From Deltaproteobacteria bacterium (GTDB taxonomy: Bacteria; Desulfobacterota; Desulfobulbia; Desulfobulbales; Desulfurivibrionaceae), in the NCBI GenBank assembly GCA_021802645.1, contig JAJZRO010000006.1, positions 62,001 through 126,000 on the forward strand: a DNA stretch of 64,000 nucleotides. The letters run 5' to 3'. Of this stretch, positions 9,184-17,563 are shown in pieces. The position numbers and the translations under genes were made by a program. A model generated the notes under the pieces. That model saw only the letters and a list, made by a program, of their open reading frames with translations, made no database searches and was not told where the DNA came from. The first letter of the stretch is position 1. Every line of letters begins with the position of its first letter.

Positions 9184-9426
9184 TTACGGCCTCTCGGCCA
9201 GGAAGAGGCGGTGGTATTCCGGATCGTTCAGGTGCTTTTGCATCAGATTGGTGAGAAAATCAAGGGTGGCGATGATCTCGTCATCGCCAAGACGCGGAAC
9301 CAAGGTGGCCAGCAACTCTGGCCGGGCAAAACGCTCGATAAAGGCAATGAGCGAGACCTCGTCGGTCGGCCGGTCGAGACCGAAGCAGATCGGCGGCGGG
9401 GGAGGCAGGGTGTCATGGTCGGGCAT
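9184..9426 (-). CDS. Small conserved-looking hypothetical protein
   Basis: An 80-residue soluble acidic protein. The ATG at 9426 is preferred to the TTG two codons earlier because AAAGGAG sits 7 bases before it in the transcript. The segment CFGLDRPTDEVSLIAFIERF and DDEIIATLDFLTNLMQKHLND is predicted helical. No catalytic motif, cysteines beyond one, or membrane segment is visible. It lies 37 bases upstream of the UbiD-family gene on the same strand and is probably co-transcribed with it. I recall similar unnamed proteins in deltaproteobacteria but cannot give a function. Confidence 0.7.
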   Translation of the reverse strand: MPDHDTLPPPPPICFGLDRPTDEVSLIAFIERFARPELLATLVPRLGDDEIIATLDFLTNLMQKHLNDPEYHRLFLAERP

Positions 9427-9495
9427 GGCCAACTCCTTTGGTTTGCAGCGTAAAGGGAGCGGGTGACGCCCCTGTTTTATCGCCAGGGAGGCGGT

Positions 9496-9897
9496 TCAGC
9501 CCGGGATGATCCGCCAGTGGATCGTGCGGGTGCGGGGGCCGTCGAACTCGCAGCAAAAGATCTTCTGCCAGGTGCCGAGCTTGAGAGTGCCGCCCTCGAC
9601 AAAGACGGTCACCGAGCTGCCGGTGAGGGTGGTCATCACATGGGCCGGCGAGTTGCCCTCGGCGTGGCGGTAGGGATAATCCAGGGGCACCATCTCCCGT
9701 AAGGCCGCGATGAGGTCGCGCTGCACGTCCGGGTCGGCCCCCTCGTTGATGGTGAGTCCGGCGGTGGTGTGCGGGTTGTAGGCCAGGCAGATTCCCTCGG
9801 CAACGCCGGAGGCGCGCACCGCCTTGCTGATTTCGGCGGTGATGTCGATGAGTTCCATCTGCCGTTTCGTGGAGAGGGTGATGGTGCCGCTGGCCAT
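9496..9897 (-). CDS. yjbQ: YjbQ family protein (UPF0047)
   Basis: A 133-residue protein of the YjbQ/UPF0047 family, small beta-rich proteins that form trimers, have a metal-binding site and show weak thiamine-phosphate synthase activity in E. coli; their physiological role is not settled. Signature segments are YNPHTTAGLTINEGADPDV and HAEGNSPAHVMTTLTGSS, giving the conserved His and Glu residues. CDS covers the full family length. The ATG at 9897 has an AGGAGG-like site upstream in the transcript. It is followed by the small hypothetical and UbiD-family genes on the same strand and could head that operon. Confidence 0.92.
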   Translation of the reverse strand: MASGTITLSTKRQMELIDITAEISKAVRASGVAEGICLAYNPHTTAGLTINEGADPDVQRDLIAALREMVPLDYPYRHAEGNSPAHVMTTLTGSSVTVFVEGGTLKLGTWQKIFCCEFDGPRTRTIHWRIIPG

Positions 9898-9967
9898 GGT
9901 CGCCTCCTGGTAGGCTCGGCCAGGTCCGGTCGTGAGGCGCAGAAGGAGCCGAACCAGCCAAGATTAT

Positions 9968-9996
9968 TGAGTATAATAGTTTGCAGGATGTGTCAA
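9968..9996 (-). promoter_or_regulatory. Candidate sigma-70 promoter for yjbQ
   Basis: On the minus strand TTGACA (9996-9991) is followed after 17 bases by TACTCA, or after 15 by TATACT (9975-9970). It lies about 75 bases before the yjbQ start. The -35 is perfect; the -10 choice is uncertain. Confidence 0.5.
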
Positions 9997-10119
9997 ATTG
10001 ATTATAAGCAAACAGGAACGGATGGCACGGAAAAAAGGGGAAACCAGAATGCGTTGGTCGTGGCCTTTTGGCATGATCCCTCTGTGGCCGCCCCGGCCGC
10101 ATCATCCAACGGAGGAAAG

Positions 10120-10755
10120 ATGGTTGGCGACATCCTGAAGCAACTGACGTGGTTCGGCCACGACGCCTTCCGCCTCGTCGCGGGGGGGAAGACCATCTAT
10201 TTCGATCCCTTCAAACTGAGCGGCGCGCCGCCAGCGGCGGATCTTATTTGTATCTCCCATGAGCATTATGACCACTGCTCGCCCGCGGATGTGGCCAAGA
10301 TCGCAGGGCCGCAGACGGTGATCCTCACCGAATCGCAGGCCGCGAAAAAACTCTCCGGCGAAGTCCGGGTCCTCAAGCCGGGCGAGCGGGTGACCCTCGG
10401 CGCCGTGACGGTGGAAACGGTGCCGGCCTACAACACCAACAAGAAATTCCACCCCCAGACCAACCGCTGGCTCGGTTTCGTGGTCACGGTGGCGGGGGTA
10501 CGGATTTACCACGCCGGCGACACCGACCTGATCCCGGAGATGCGGCAGATCAAGGCCGATATCGCCCTGCTGCCGGTCTCCGGCACCTATACGATGACCG
10601 CCGAGGAGGCGGCCCAGGCGGCCCTGATGATCCAGCCGCAGGTGGCGATCCCCATGCATTACGGTGCTGGCGTGGTCGGCACCGCCGAGGATGCCGCCCA
10701 CTTTGCCCAAATCTTGGCCGGCAAGGTCCGGGTGGAGCTCTTGCCCAAGCACTGA
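10120..10755 (+). CDS. Metal-dependent hydrolase, beta-lactamase-like fold
   Basis: A 211-residue member of the metallo-beta-lactamase superfamily, close to the UPF0173/UlaG-like subgroup. The metal ligands are in ISHEHYDHCSP (HxHxDH-type: H-E-H-Y-D-H), followed by HAGDTD and the final IPMHYG. The ATG at 10120 is chosen because GGAGG lies at 10111-10115, although the frame is open to 9769. The substrate is unknown; relatives act on lactones or phosphodiesters. The gene ends two bases before the siroheme synthase start, so it probably belongs to the same operon as the tetrapyrrole genes. Confidence 0.9.
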   Translation: MVGDILKQLTWFGHDAFRLVAGGKTIYFDPFKLSGAPPAADLICISHEHYDHCSPADVAKIAGPQTVILTESQAAKKLSGEVRVLKPGERVTLGAVTVETVPAYNTNKKFHPQTNRWLGFVVTVAGVRIYHAGDTDLIPEMRQIKADIALLPVSGTYTMTAEEAAQAALMIQPQVAIPMHYGAGVVGTAEDAAHFAQILAGKVRVELLPKH

Positions 10756-10756
10756 T

Positions 10757-11449
10757 ATGGCCTTTTACCCCATCTGTCTCGATATCGGTGGCCGGCGCTG
10801 CGTGGTGATCGGCGGCGGCAAGGTGGCGGAACGCAAGGTGGCGGGCCTCCTCGAGTGCGGTGCCACGGTCTCCGTGGTCAGTCCGGAACTGAGCGAACCG
10901 CTGCGCTGTCTTGCCGACCGGGGCGGGATCAACTGGGTGGCCCGGCCGTACCAGCCCGGCGATCTTGCCGGCGCCTTTCTGGTGATCGCCGCCACCGACG
11001 ATCCGGCCGTGCAGGAGGCGGTGCATACCGAGGCCGAGCAGGGCAACCTCCTGCTCAACGTGGCCGATGTGCCCAAGTGGTGCAATTTCATCCTGCCGGC
11101 CACCACCCGGCAGGGGGAGTTGACGATCGCGGTTTCCACGGCGGGCAAAAGTCCGGCCCTGGCCCGCAAACTGCGCGAGGGGTTTGATCGGGAGTTTGGG
11201 GTTGAATACGCGGTACTGGTCGAGCTCCTGGGCGAACTGCGGCAGGTGGTGTTGGGGCGAGGCATGTCCCACCAACAGAACAAGGAGTTGTTCCAGCAGC
11301 TGGTGGAGGCGGATCTGGCGGCCTGGCTCCGGGCCGGGGAATGGCAGCGGTTGCGCGATCATGTCAGACAGCTGCTGGACGATGAAGCGGCCGTGGCCGT
11401 GGTCGATGCCGTGCGGGCCAAGGCGGCAGCACTCTTGAAGGGGGAATGA
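10757..11449 (+). CDS. Precorrin-2 dehydrogenase / sirohydrochlorin ferrochelatase (CysG N-domain type)
   Basis: A 230-residue bifunctional enzyme of the Met8p/CysG-N type, making siroheme from precorrin-2 by NAD+-dependent oxidation and iron insertion. The Rossmann motif is VIGGGKVAERK (residues about 15-25). The catalytic Asp is in NVADVPKWCNFILPA. The later part FLVIAATDDPAVQ and ISTAGKSPALARKLRE-like sequence is family-typical. It lacks the SUMT domain of E. coli CysG. The ATG at 10757 is one base after the preceding stop. It is followed 4 bases later by ccsA and then hemA, so this is a haem/siroheme operon. Confidence 0.92.
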   Translation: MAFYPICLDIGGRRCVVIGGGKVAERKVAGLLECGATVSVVSPELSEPLRCLADRGGINWVARPYQPGDLAGAFLVIAATDDPAVQEAVHTEAEQGNLLLNVADVPKWCNFILPATTRQGELTIAVSTAGKSPALARKLREGFDREFGVEYAVLVELLGELRQVVLGRGMSHQQNKELFQQLVEADLAAWLRAGEWQRLRDHVRQLLDDEAAVAVVDAVRAKAAALLKGE

Positions 11450-11453
11450 GACG

Positions 11454-12269
11454 ATGGAAGAGCTGTTCCAGCTCACCGTGCTGGCCTACGCGGCAGCCAC
11501 AACGACCTATCTGGTGTATTTCTTCAGCCAGAACAAACGGGTGCGCAGCGGGGCCCGGGGGCTGCTGCTCGGCGCCGGCCTGCTCCACACCTTCTATATC
11601 GCCGCCCGTTACCTCGCCTCGGATCACACGCCCATCACCAGCAACCACGAGACCGTCTCCTTCTTCGCCTGGTCGCTCACCTGGGGCTTCCTTTCCTTTC
11701 GCTGGCGCTATCAGGTGAAGAACTTCGGGGTCTTTGTCACGCCGCTCATCACCCTGCTCATGGTGATCGCCACCTTTTCCTCCCGGCACATCGTCGAACT
11801 GCCGCCGGCCCTGCAAAGCTACTGGCTGCCGATCCATGCCAGCATCGCCATCCTGGCCAACGGCTTCATGGCGCTGGCCTTCTGCGGCGGGGTGATGTAC
11901 CTCCTGCAGGAACGACAGATCAAGAAGAAGCACTTCGGCCTCTTTTACAGCCGGCTGCCGTCGCTCGAGGCGCTCGACAACCTGAACCAGCACTGCCTGG
12001 CCATCGGCTTTCCGTTGCTGACCCTGGGCATCGTCACCGGCTCGATCTGGGCCAAGCAGGCCTGGGGCGCTTACTGGCAGTGGGACCCCAAGGAGACCTG
12101 GTCGCTGATTACCTGGTTCATCTACGCTGCCATCATCCACCAGCGCCTCACCGTGGGCTGGCGAAGGCGGCGGGCGGCGATCATGGCCATCGTCGGGTTT
12201 TCCGCGGTGCTTTTCACCCTCTGGGGGGTGAATTTCCTGCTGGGCGGAGTCCATTCCTATGCTGGCTGA
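11454..12269 (+). CDS. ccsA: CcsA/HemX-like cytochrome c assembly membrane protein
   Basis: A 271-residue integral membrane protein with about eight hydrophobic helices. The tryptophan-rich haem-handling motif WGAYWQWDPKETWSL is present near residue 205, with conserved histidines in helices on either side (for example SNHETVSF and IHASIA). These proteins carry haem across the membrane for system II cytochrome c maturation; HemX-like relatives regulate HemA. Placement directly before hemA with an 11-base overlap would fit either role. No ResB/Ccs1 partner gene is in the window, which makes the specific role less sure. Confidence 0.88.
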   Translation: MEELFQLTVLAYAAATTTYLVYFFSQNKRVRSGARGLLLGAGLLHTFYIAARYLASDHTPITSNHETVSFFAWSLTWGFLSFRWRYQVKNFGVFVTPLITLLMVIATFSSRHIVELPPALQSYWLPIHASIAILANGFMALAFCGGVMYLLQERQIKKKHFGLFYSRLPSLEALDNLNQHCLAIGFPLLTLGIVTGSIWAKQAWGAYWQWDPKETWSLITWFIYAAIIHQRLTVGWRRRRAAIMAIVGFSAVLFTLWGVNFLLGGVHSYAG

Positions 12270-13551
12270 AACGATCCTCTGCCTGGGAGTGAACCATAAG
12301 ACCGCGCCGGTAGCGGTGCGCGAGAAATTGGCCTTTTCCGGCGACTGCGCTACTCCGCTCACCGAGCTGAAGGCCCTGCCTGGTTGCGAGGAATGTTGCC
12401 TGCTTTCCACCTGCAATCGGGTCGAGGTGTTGCTGGTGGCGAAAGAGGGCGCGGCCTCGGCGGAAACGGCGGTGCGGAATTTCCTCTTCGGCGCCAGCGG
12501 GATCTCGCTGGAGGAGTCGAAGCAGTACAGTTACTTCCACCAAGGCAGCGCGGCGATCGGCCATGTCTTCCGGGTGGCGGCGAGCCTCGACTCCATGGTG
12601 GTCGGCGAGCCGCAGATACTCGGGCAGCTCAAGGACGCTTACCGGACCGCCACCGAGCAGCACGCCACCGGCGCGGTGCTGAACAAGCTGCTGACCAAGG
12701 CCTTTTCGGTGGCCAAAAGGATCCGCACCGAGACCAACATCGGCGGCAGCGCGGTTTCCATCAGCTACGCGGCGGTACAGCTGGCCAAGAAGATCTTCGG
12801 CGAGCTCAAGGACAAGCAGGTGCTCCTGGTCGGCGCCGGCGAGATGGCGGAGCTGGCGGCCGAGCACCTGGTCGCCCAGGGCATCGGCAAGGTGGTGGTC
12901 GCCAACCGCACCCTGGAGCGGGCGGTGAAGCTGGCCCAAACCTTCCACGGTACGGCGGTGGGTCTTGACGAACTGGTGCCGCAGTTGGCCGAGGTGGACA
13001 TCCTCATCAGCTCCACCGGCGCGCCCGACCTCATCCTGCGCAAGGAGGAGGTGCGGCCGATCATGCGGCAGCGCCACAACCGGCCGCTCTTTCTGATCGA
13101 CATCGCGGTACCCCGCGACCTCGACCCCGAGCTCAACGACCTTGACAACGTCTACCTCTACGACATCGACGACCTCAAGCAGGTGGTGGAACTGAACCGG
13201 GCCGAGCGCCAGAAGGAGGCGGACAAGGCCGAGCGCATCGTCGCCGAGGAGGCGATCAAGTTCCTTCAATGGCTGGAAGCCATGGAGGTGGCGCCGACCA
13301 TCACCGCCCTGCGCAAGAAGGCCGAGGCGGTTCGCGACGCCGAATTGGCCAAGACCCTGGGTAACCTCGCGGAGTTGGGAGAGAAGGAGCGTAAGGGAGT
13401 GGAGATGATGGCCAACGCCATTATCAACAAGATGCTCCACGACCCGATGATGTTCATGAAGGCGCCGGCGCCAGCCGAGGAAAAACGGGCGCATCTCGCC
13501 TTGGTGCGCAAGGTTTTTGGCCTCGACGACGGGGGCGATGCCGCGTCGTAA
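12259..13551 (+). CDS. hemA: Glutamyl-tRNA reductase
   Basis: NADPH-dependent reductase that turns glutamyl-tRNA(Glu) into glutamate-1-semialdehyde, the first committed step of C5 tetrapyrrole synthesis. The product has 430 residues. The N-terminal catalytic domain has GVNHKTAPVAVREK and the nucleophile Cys in LLSTCNRVE. The Rossmann domain follows (VLLVGAGEMAELAA), and a C-terminal dimerisation helix region ends the protein. The start ATG at 12259 overlaps ccsA by 11 bases. The product is used by HemL, whose gene end is at the window start. The gene is the last of the siroheme-ccsA-hemA operon. Confidence 0.97.
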   Translation: MLAETILCLGVNHKTAPVAVREKLAFSGDCATPLTELKALPGCEECCLLSTCNRVEVLLVAKEGAASAETAVRNFLFGASGISLEESKQYSYFHQGSAAIGHVFRVAASLDSMVVGEPQILGQLKDAYRTATEQHATGAVLNKLLTKAFSVAKRIRTETNIGGSAVSISYAAVQLAKKIFGELKDKQVLLVGAGEMAELAAEHLVAQGIGKVVVANRTLERAVKLAQTFHGTAVGLDELVPQLAEVDILISSTGAPDLILRKEEVRPIMRQRHNRPLFLIDIAVPRDLDPELNDLDNVYLYDIDDLKQVVELNRAERQKEADKAERIVAEEAIKFLQWLEAMEVAPTITALRKKAEAVRDAELAKTLGNLAELGEKERKGVEMMANAIINKMLHDPMMFMKAPAPAEEKRAHLALVRKVFGLDDGGDAAS

Positions 13552-13572
13552 CGTCCTGTTTTCAGGATTGGG

Positions 13573-13601
13573 TTGACAGAGGCGGAGGTTCCGGGTACTA
13601 T
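13573..13601 (+). promoter_or_regulatory. Near-consensus sigma-70 promoter of the rpmH operon
   Basis: TTGACA (13573-13578), a 17-base spacer, then TACTAT (13596-13601). It lies about 130 bases upstream of rpmH, as expected for the strongly expressed L34 gene. Confidence 0.75.
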
Positions 13602-13729
13602 CCGCCGTTTCCGGAACGGGCGGTGCCGGGTACTCCGGGTTTCATTTTTCTGGCGTCCGTTGTCGCGGGAGCGTGATTTCGAGGCCACCAGCGTGGGTGG
13701 CGAAACGAGCAAGAAATCGAGGTGGCAGC

Positions 13730-13867
13730 ATGAGCAAGAGAACGTATCAGCCGAGCAACGAGAAGCGGCATCGTACCCATGGTTTTCGTGTCCGGATGAG
13801 CACCAAGAACGGCCGGGCGGTACTGAGCCGCCGTCGCGCCAAGGGCCGCAAGCGTTTGGCAGTCTGA
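13730..13867 (+). CDS. rpmH: 50S ribosomal protein L34
   Basis: A 45-residue, very basic ribosomal protein of the large subunit. The sequence [20 protein letters not shown] and the C-terminal [12 protein letters not shown] are diagnostic. The start at 13730 gives the normal length; the frame is open to 13673 but the extra residues are not conserved. A near-consensus promoter lies about 130 bases upstream. It heads the widely conserved rpmH-rnpA-yidD-yidC-jag-mnmE order. dnaA, which often lies upstream in other phyla, is not present here; hemA is. Confidence 0.98.
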   Translation: MSKRTYQPSNEKRHRTHGFRVRMSTKNGRAVLSRRRAKGRKRLAV

Positions 13868-13911
13868 TTTTTTGGGGTGTTCGGGCGCTGTTGGCCTGCC
13901 TTGACCAGTCC

Positions 13912-14304
13912 ATGAAGACGCGGTCGCTGCCGAAGACGGTTTGCCTCACGAAGCCCTGGCAGTACCGCGAGATTTACAGCAAGGGCCAGCGGTTGCGCGG
14001 TGAGTGCTTCAGCCTGATCTGGCGCTACAACGGTCAGGACGAGGCCCGGTTGGGCATCAGCATCCATGGCGTGCGGCCGGCCGTGCGGCGCAACCGGATC
14101 AAACGAATCATCCGTGAGTTTTTCCGGTTGCAGCGCCGGTTGATCGTGCCACCTATTGATCTGGTCTTTACCGTCCGGGACGGTTTCGCCCCCGATTCGC
14201 CGGCCGCGGTTGCCGCGGCAGTCAGATCGGTGCTTGCGCGGCAGCCAGCCAAGGCCTTCGGCCTGATGGAGTCGGCGGCTCTTTCCGAGGCGCCGCAACC
14301 GTAA
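13912..14304 (+). CDS. rnpA: Ribonuclease P protein component
   Basis: The basic protein subunit of RNase P, which binds the catalytic RNA and helps process tRNA 5' ends. The product has 130 residues from the ATG at 13912 ([12 protein letters not shown]). The signature RNR motif is present as [16 protein letters not shown], around residues 60-75. The frame is open far upstream, across rpmH in another frame, so a slightly earlier non-ATG start cannot be excluded; no strong ribosome site is seen. It lies 44 bases after rpmH and is likely co-transcribed. Confidence 0.93.
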   Translation: MKTRSLPKTVCLTKPWQYREIYSKGQRLRGECFSLIWRYNGQDEARLGISIHGVRPAVRRNRIKRIIREFFRLQRRLIVPPIDLVFTVRDGFAPDSPAAVAAAVRSVLARQPAKAFGLMESAALSEAPQP

Positions 14305-14396
14305 AGGGACCGCATGAAAGAGTACGGAATGGTCCGGCAGGCAGAACCGGCATCGCGAGGTGCCGGCGCCGGGGTTCCGTCCGACAGGGAGCTGCC

Positions 14397-14687
14397 GTGA
14401 AGCATCTGTTGATCGCGTTTGTCAGGCTCTACCAGTTGGCCCTTTCGCCCCTGTTTCCCCCCTGTTGCCGTTTTACGCCGACCTGTTCCCATTATGCCGT
14501 CGAGGCCATAGAACTGCATGGCGCCTGGCGCGGTGCATTGCTCGCCTTGCGCCGGATTCTGCGCTGTCATCCCCTGCATTCGGGCGGATTCGATCCGGTG
14601 CCGGCGCCGGCCAACGGCCCCGCCACCGTTGCGCCCCCTACCCTGAACCACCAAGAGAGACCAGTATGGAAACCCAACGCGCCATGA
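14397..14687 (+). CDS. yidD: Membrane protein insertion efficiency factor YidD
   Basis: A 96-residue small membrane-associated protein. It has the family signature [19 protein letters not shown] with conserved Cys and the later [15 protein letters not shown]. It is thought to help YidC insert proteins into the inner membrane. The start is GTG at 14397 with GACAGGGAG upstream. The C-terminal tail overlaps the start of yidC by 22 bases, so the two are probably translationally coupled. Slightly longer than most YidD proteins because of this overlapping tail. Confidence 0.93.
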   Translation: MKHLLIAFVRLYQLALSPLFPPCCRFTPTCSHYAVEAIELHGAWRGALLALRRILRCHPLHSGGFDPVPAPANGPATVAPPTLNHQERPVWKPNAP

Positions 14688-16306
14688 TCGCCATCGCCCT
14701 GTCGGTGGCGATTCTCATGATCTATCAGTATTTTTTCGTGCCCGCCCCGAAGCCGCCAGTGCCGGAAAAGGCCCGCGTGGCGGCGACGGCGACCGCCAAG
14801 GGCGCAGTGCCGACCCTGACCGGCAATCAGGCCCCCGGTACCCCTCGAACGCTGCCACTCACGACCGGCCGTGATATTCCGGTGGAGACCGCCCTCTACA
14901 AGGCCGAGATCTCCGAGGCCAATGGCGTGCTCAAGAGTTTCCAGCTGAAGCGCTACCGCGAGACCCTGGACCGGCTTTCGCCGCCCAAGGAGTTGATCCG
15001 CACCACGGCCGCCGAAGGACTGCCGCTCTTTTTTTCCTGGGGGGTGGAGCCGGGGCGGGCCGATCAACTCCTCTATACCGCCGACACGAATAAGGTCATC
15101 GTCGAGGGTGACGGCACCCAGAACCTGACCATGACCGGCACCCTCCCCTCCGGGTTGGAGATCGAACGGCGCTACACCTTCCGCCAGAACGATTACCGGA
15201 TCGGCCTCACCATTACGGTCCGCAACCACTCCGCCGTGCCGCTGCAAGGCGCGCCGTATCTCACGCTGGTCAATCGCCCCTTTGACGAGCAGAAGAGCCA
15301 GTTCCTCTTTGCCGGCCCCGCCGCCTATCTGGACGGCACCCTGCATGAAATCAAGGTGAAGGACCTCAAGAAGGCCGGCGGCAGCATGAGTCTGACCGGC
15401 GCGGTGCGGTGGGCCGCCTATGAAGACAACTATTTCATGACCACCATCGTGCCCGAGGGGATGGGGCAGGCCACCGCCTATTTTTCGTTGAGCGATGAGT
15501 CCAAGGTCACCTCCGTGCTGGCCGGCGCGGCCGATACCCTCGCCCCGCAGGCGAGCAAGGAATATGCCTACACCCTGTATTTCGGTCCGAAGGAATTGAA
15601 ATTGCTCAAGACCATGGGCAGCGATCTCGATCGGTCCGTGAATTTCGGCTGGTTCGACGTGATCGCCCGTCCGACCCTCTACCTCCTGAACTTTCTCGAG
15701 AAGTTCGTGGGCAACTACGGGGTGGCCATCATCCTGGTGACGGTGCTCATCAAGCTCCTCTTCTGGCCCATCTCCCAGAAGGGCATGGAGTCGATGAAGA
15801 CCCTCCAGAAGATCCAGCCGAAAATGGCCAAGCTGCGCGAGAAGTACCAGGACGACAAGGTCCGCCAGCAGCAGGAGATGATGAAGCTCTACCAGACCTA
15901 CAAGGTCAATCCGCTGGGCGGCTGTCTGCCCATGGTGTTGCAGATTCCGGTCTTTTTCGCGCTCTACAAGGTGCTGTTGCAGTCCATTGAGTTGCGCCAT
16001 GCCCCATTCATGCTGTGGATCACCGATCTCGCGGCGCCGGACCGTCTGCCCATCGGTTTTGACCTTCCATGGCTGCATGGCATCCCGGTGCTGACCCTGC
16101 TCATGGGCGGCTCCATGTTCCTGCAGCAGAAGATGACGCCCTCGACCGGCGACCCGACCCAGGCCAAGGTGATGCTTTTCATGCCGGTCATCTTCACCTT
16201 CATGTTCCTGAATTTCGCCTCGGGGTTGGTGCTCTACTGGCTCGTCAACAACCTGCTCACCATCGGCCAGCAGTATCTGGTCAACCGGAAGATGCAGGCG
16301 GAGTGA
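14666..16306 (+). CDS. yidC: Membrane protein insertase YidC
   Basis: A 546-residue insertase of the inner membrane that works with or without SecYEG. The N-terminal signal-anchor covers residues about 5-25. A large periplasmic beta-sandwich domain (about residues 60-330) follows, typical of Gram-negative YidC. The five-helix insertase core comes last, starting near [23 protein letters not shown], with the conserved Arg-rich cytoplasmic hairpin region [14 protein letters not shown]. The ATG at 14666 has AGAGAG upstream. The longer open frame to 14360 overlaps yidD and is not used. Confidence 0.96.
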   Translation: METQRAMIAIALSVAILMIYQYFFVPAPKPPVPEKARVAATATAKGAVPTLTGNQAPGTPRTLPLTTGRDIPVETALYKAEISEANGVLKSFQLKRYRETLDRLSPPKELIRTTAAEGLPLFFSWGVEPGRADQLLYTADTNKVIVEGDGTQNLTMTGTLPSGLEIERRYTFRQNDYRIGLTITVRNHSAVPLQGAPYLTLVNRPFDEQKSQFLFAGPAAYLDGTLHEIKVKDLKKAGGSMSLTGAVRWAAYEDNYFMTTIVPEGMGQATAYFSLSDESKVTSVLAGAADTLAPQASKEYAYTLYFGPKELKLLKTMGSDLDRSVNFGWFDVIARPTLYLLNFLEKFVGNYGVAIILVTVLIKLLFWPISQKGMESMKTLQKIQPKMAKLREKYQDDKVRQQQEMMKLYQTYKVNPLGGCLPMVLQIPVFFALYKVLLQSIELRHAPFMLWITDLAAPDRLPIGFDLPWLHGIPVLTLLMGGSMFLQQKMTPSTGDPTQAKVMLFMPVIFTFMFLNFASGLVLYWLVNNLLTIGQQYLVNRKMQAE

Positions 16307-16514
16307 GCCATGGCGGCCACGGGCGGTGGCCATTCGCGGCGGATCGGAGCAGCTCCGGCCGCCGGCGTGCGTCCCACGGATGGGGCGCCAAAGCCGACGA
16401 AGTTTTCACTCGTCGGCTTTGCGCGAACTCGCGGATTCACCTCTGCGGGTTCGTGGTTGCAAAAGGTCAGGGATGACTTTTTCAACATCCTGTGAGAGCG
16501 GAGGAAAAAGGGAA

Positions 16515-17414
16515 ATGAGCAACGCCAAGATGGAATACAGGGGCCTCGACGTTGACGATGCCATCAGCAACGCCTGCGCCAGCCTCAACGTGAAGCGCGA
16601 GGAACTCGAGATCGAGATCGTCTCCACCGGTTCGCTCGGTATCTTCGGATTGGGCAAGAAAAAGGCCGTGGTGCGGGTGTCGCGGCGCGGCGCCGCGGGA
16701 ACCGCCGAGGCGCCGGAGAGCAAGGCCAAGCCGGAAGCGAAGCCGCGCCCGGAGGCCAAGGCGGAACCCAAACCCCGGCCCGAACCGAAGGCCAAGCCCG
16801 AGCCCAAACCCGAGACCAAGCCGGAGCGGAAGAAACGGCCGGTCGAGGAGGAGGAAGAGGGCGATCGCGAGGAAACGGGCGGCGAGCCCCTCACGGCCGA
16901 GGAGCTGGAGACCATCAAGGTCCGTCTGGCCGAGCTGTTGCGGTTGATGGGCTGCCCGGCCCAGGTGACCGCGACGCAGGATACCGCCAACAAGGTGCTG
17001 GTCCGCATCGACGAGGGTGATCTCGCCACCATCACCGGCCCCGAGGGGCAGACCCTCGATGGCCTCCAATACCTGCTGCGCAAGATCGTGAGCCGGGTGA
17101 TTCCCAAGAAAGTGGTCTTAAGCCTCGATGCCGGCTCCTTCCGGGAGAATCGCCGCAAGGAGTTGGAAGAACGGGCCTTGGCCTTGGCCGCCGAGGTGAA
17201 GGCCACCGGCAAATCCCGGACCATCCCGGCCATCAGCCCGGCGGAGCGCCGTATCGTCCACCTCATTTTGCAACCGGATACCGAGATCCGCAGCCGGAGT
17301 GTGGGAGAGGGCGTGTTTAAAAAGGTGCTCATCCACCTGCCCGGCAGCAAGCCTCCTGGCCGACGGCGTTCGTCGCGGCGCCGGGGTGGCGGCAAGCCGC
17401 GGGACAACGCCTGA
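16515..17414 (+). CDS. jag: Jag/SpoIIIJ-associated RNA-binding protein (KhpB-like)
   Basis: A 299-residue cytoplasmic RNA-binding protein. An N-terminal Jag_N domain (residues 1-55, with GSLGIFGLGKKKAVV) is followed by a low-complexity Lys/Pro/Glu linker (about residues 62-125). A KH domain (VLVRIDEGDLATITGPEGQTLDGLQYLL) and an R3H domain (RENRRKELEERALALA ... ISPAERRIVHLIL) come next. The C-terminal tail is basic. The ATG at 16515 follows GGAGGAAAAAGG. It lies between yidC and mnmE, the usual neighbours. The linker length varies widely in the family, so the KPEPKP repeats are not unusual. Confidence 0.93.
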   Translation: MSNAKMEYRGLDVDDAISNACASLNVKREELEIEIVSTGSLGIFGLGKKKAVVRVSRRGAAGTAEAPESKAKPEAKPRPEAKAEPKPRPEPKAKPEPKPETKPERKKRPVEEEEEGDREETGGEPLTAEELETIKVRLAELLRLMGCPAQVTATQDTANKVLVRIDEGDLATITGPEGQTLDGLQYLLRKIVSRVIPKKVVLSLDAGSFRENRRKELEERALALAAEVKATGKSRTIPAISPAERRIVHLILQPDTEIRSRSVGEGVFKKVLIHLPGSKPPGRRRSSRRRGGGKPRDNA

Positions 17415-17563
17415 TCGGTGACGCGCCAACACCGCCTGTTGATAACCTGTTGAGCGGCAGTTGCAACCGCGTTGAAACGCTGTTGAAAAGTCCGGCAACG
17501 TGCGCCGGCGCCCGCCGCAGCGGCCAGTAACCGGTGTCGGGGCGCCGCGAAAGAGGGCAATCC

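Noticed and set aside
7377-9254. 625-codon plus-strand ORF opposite the UbiD-family gene
   Set aside because: Shadow frame; the minus strand holds all conserved motifs.
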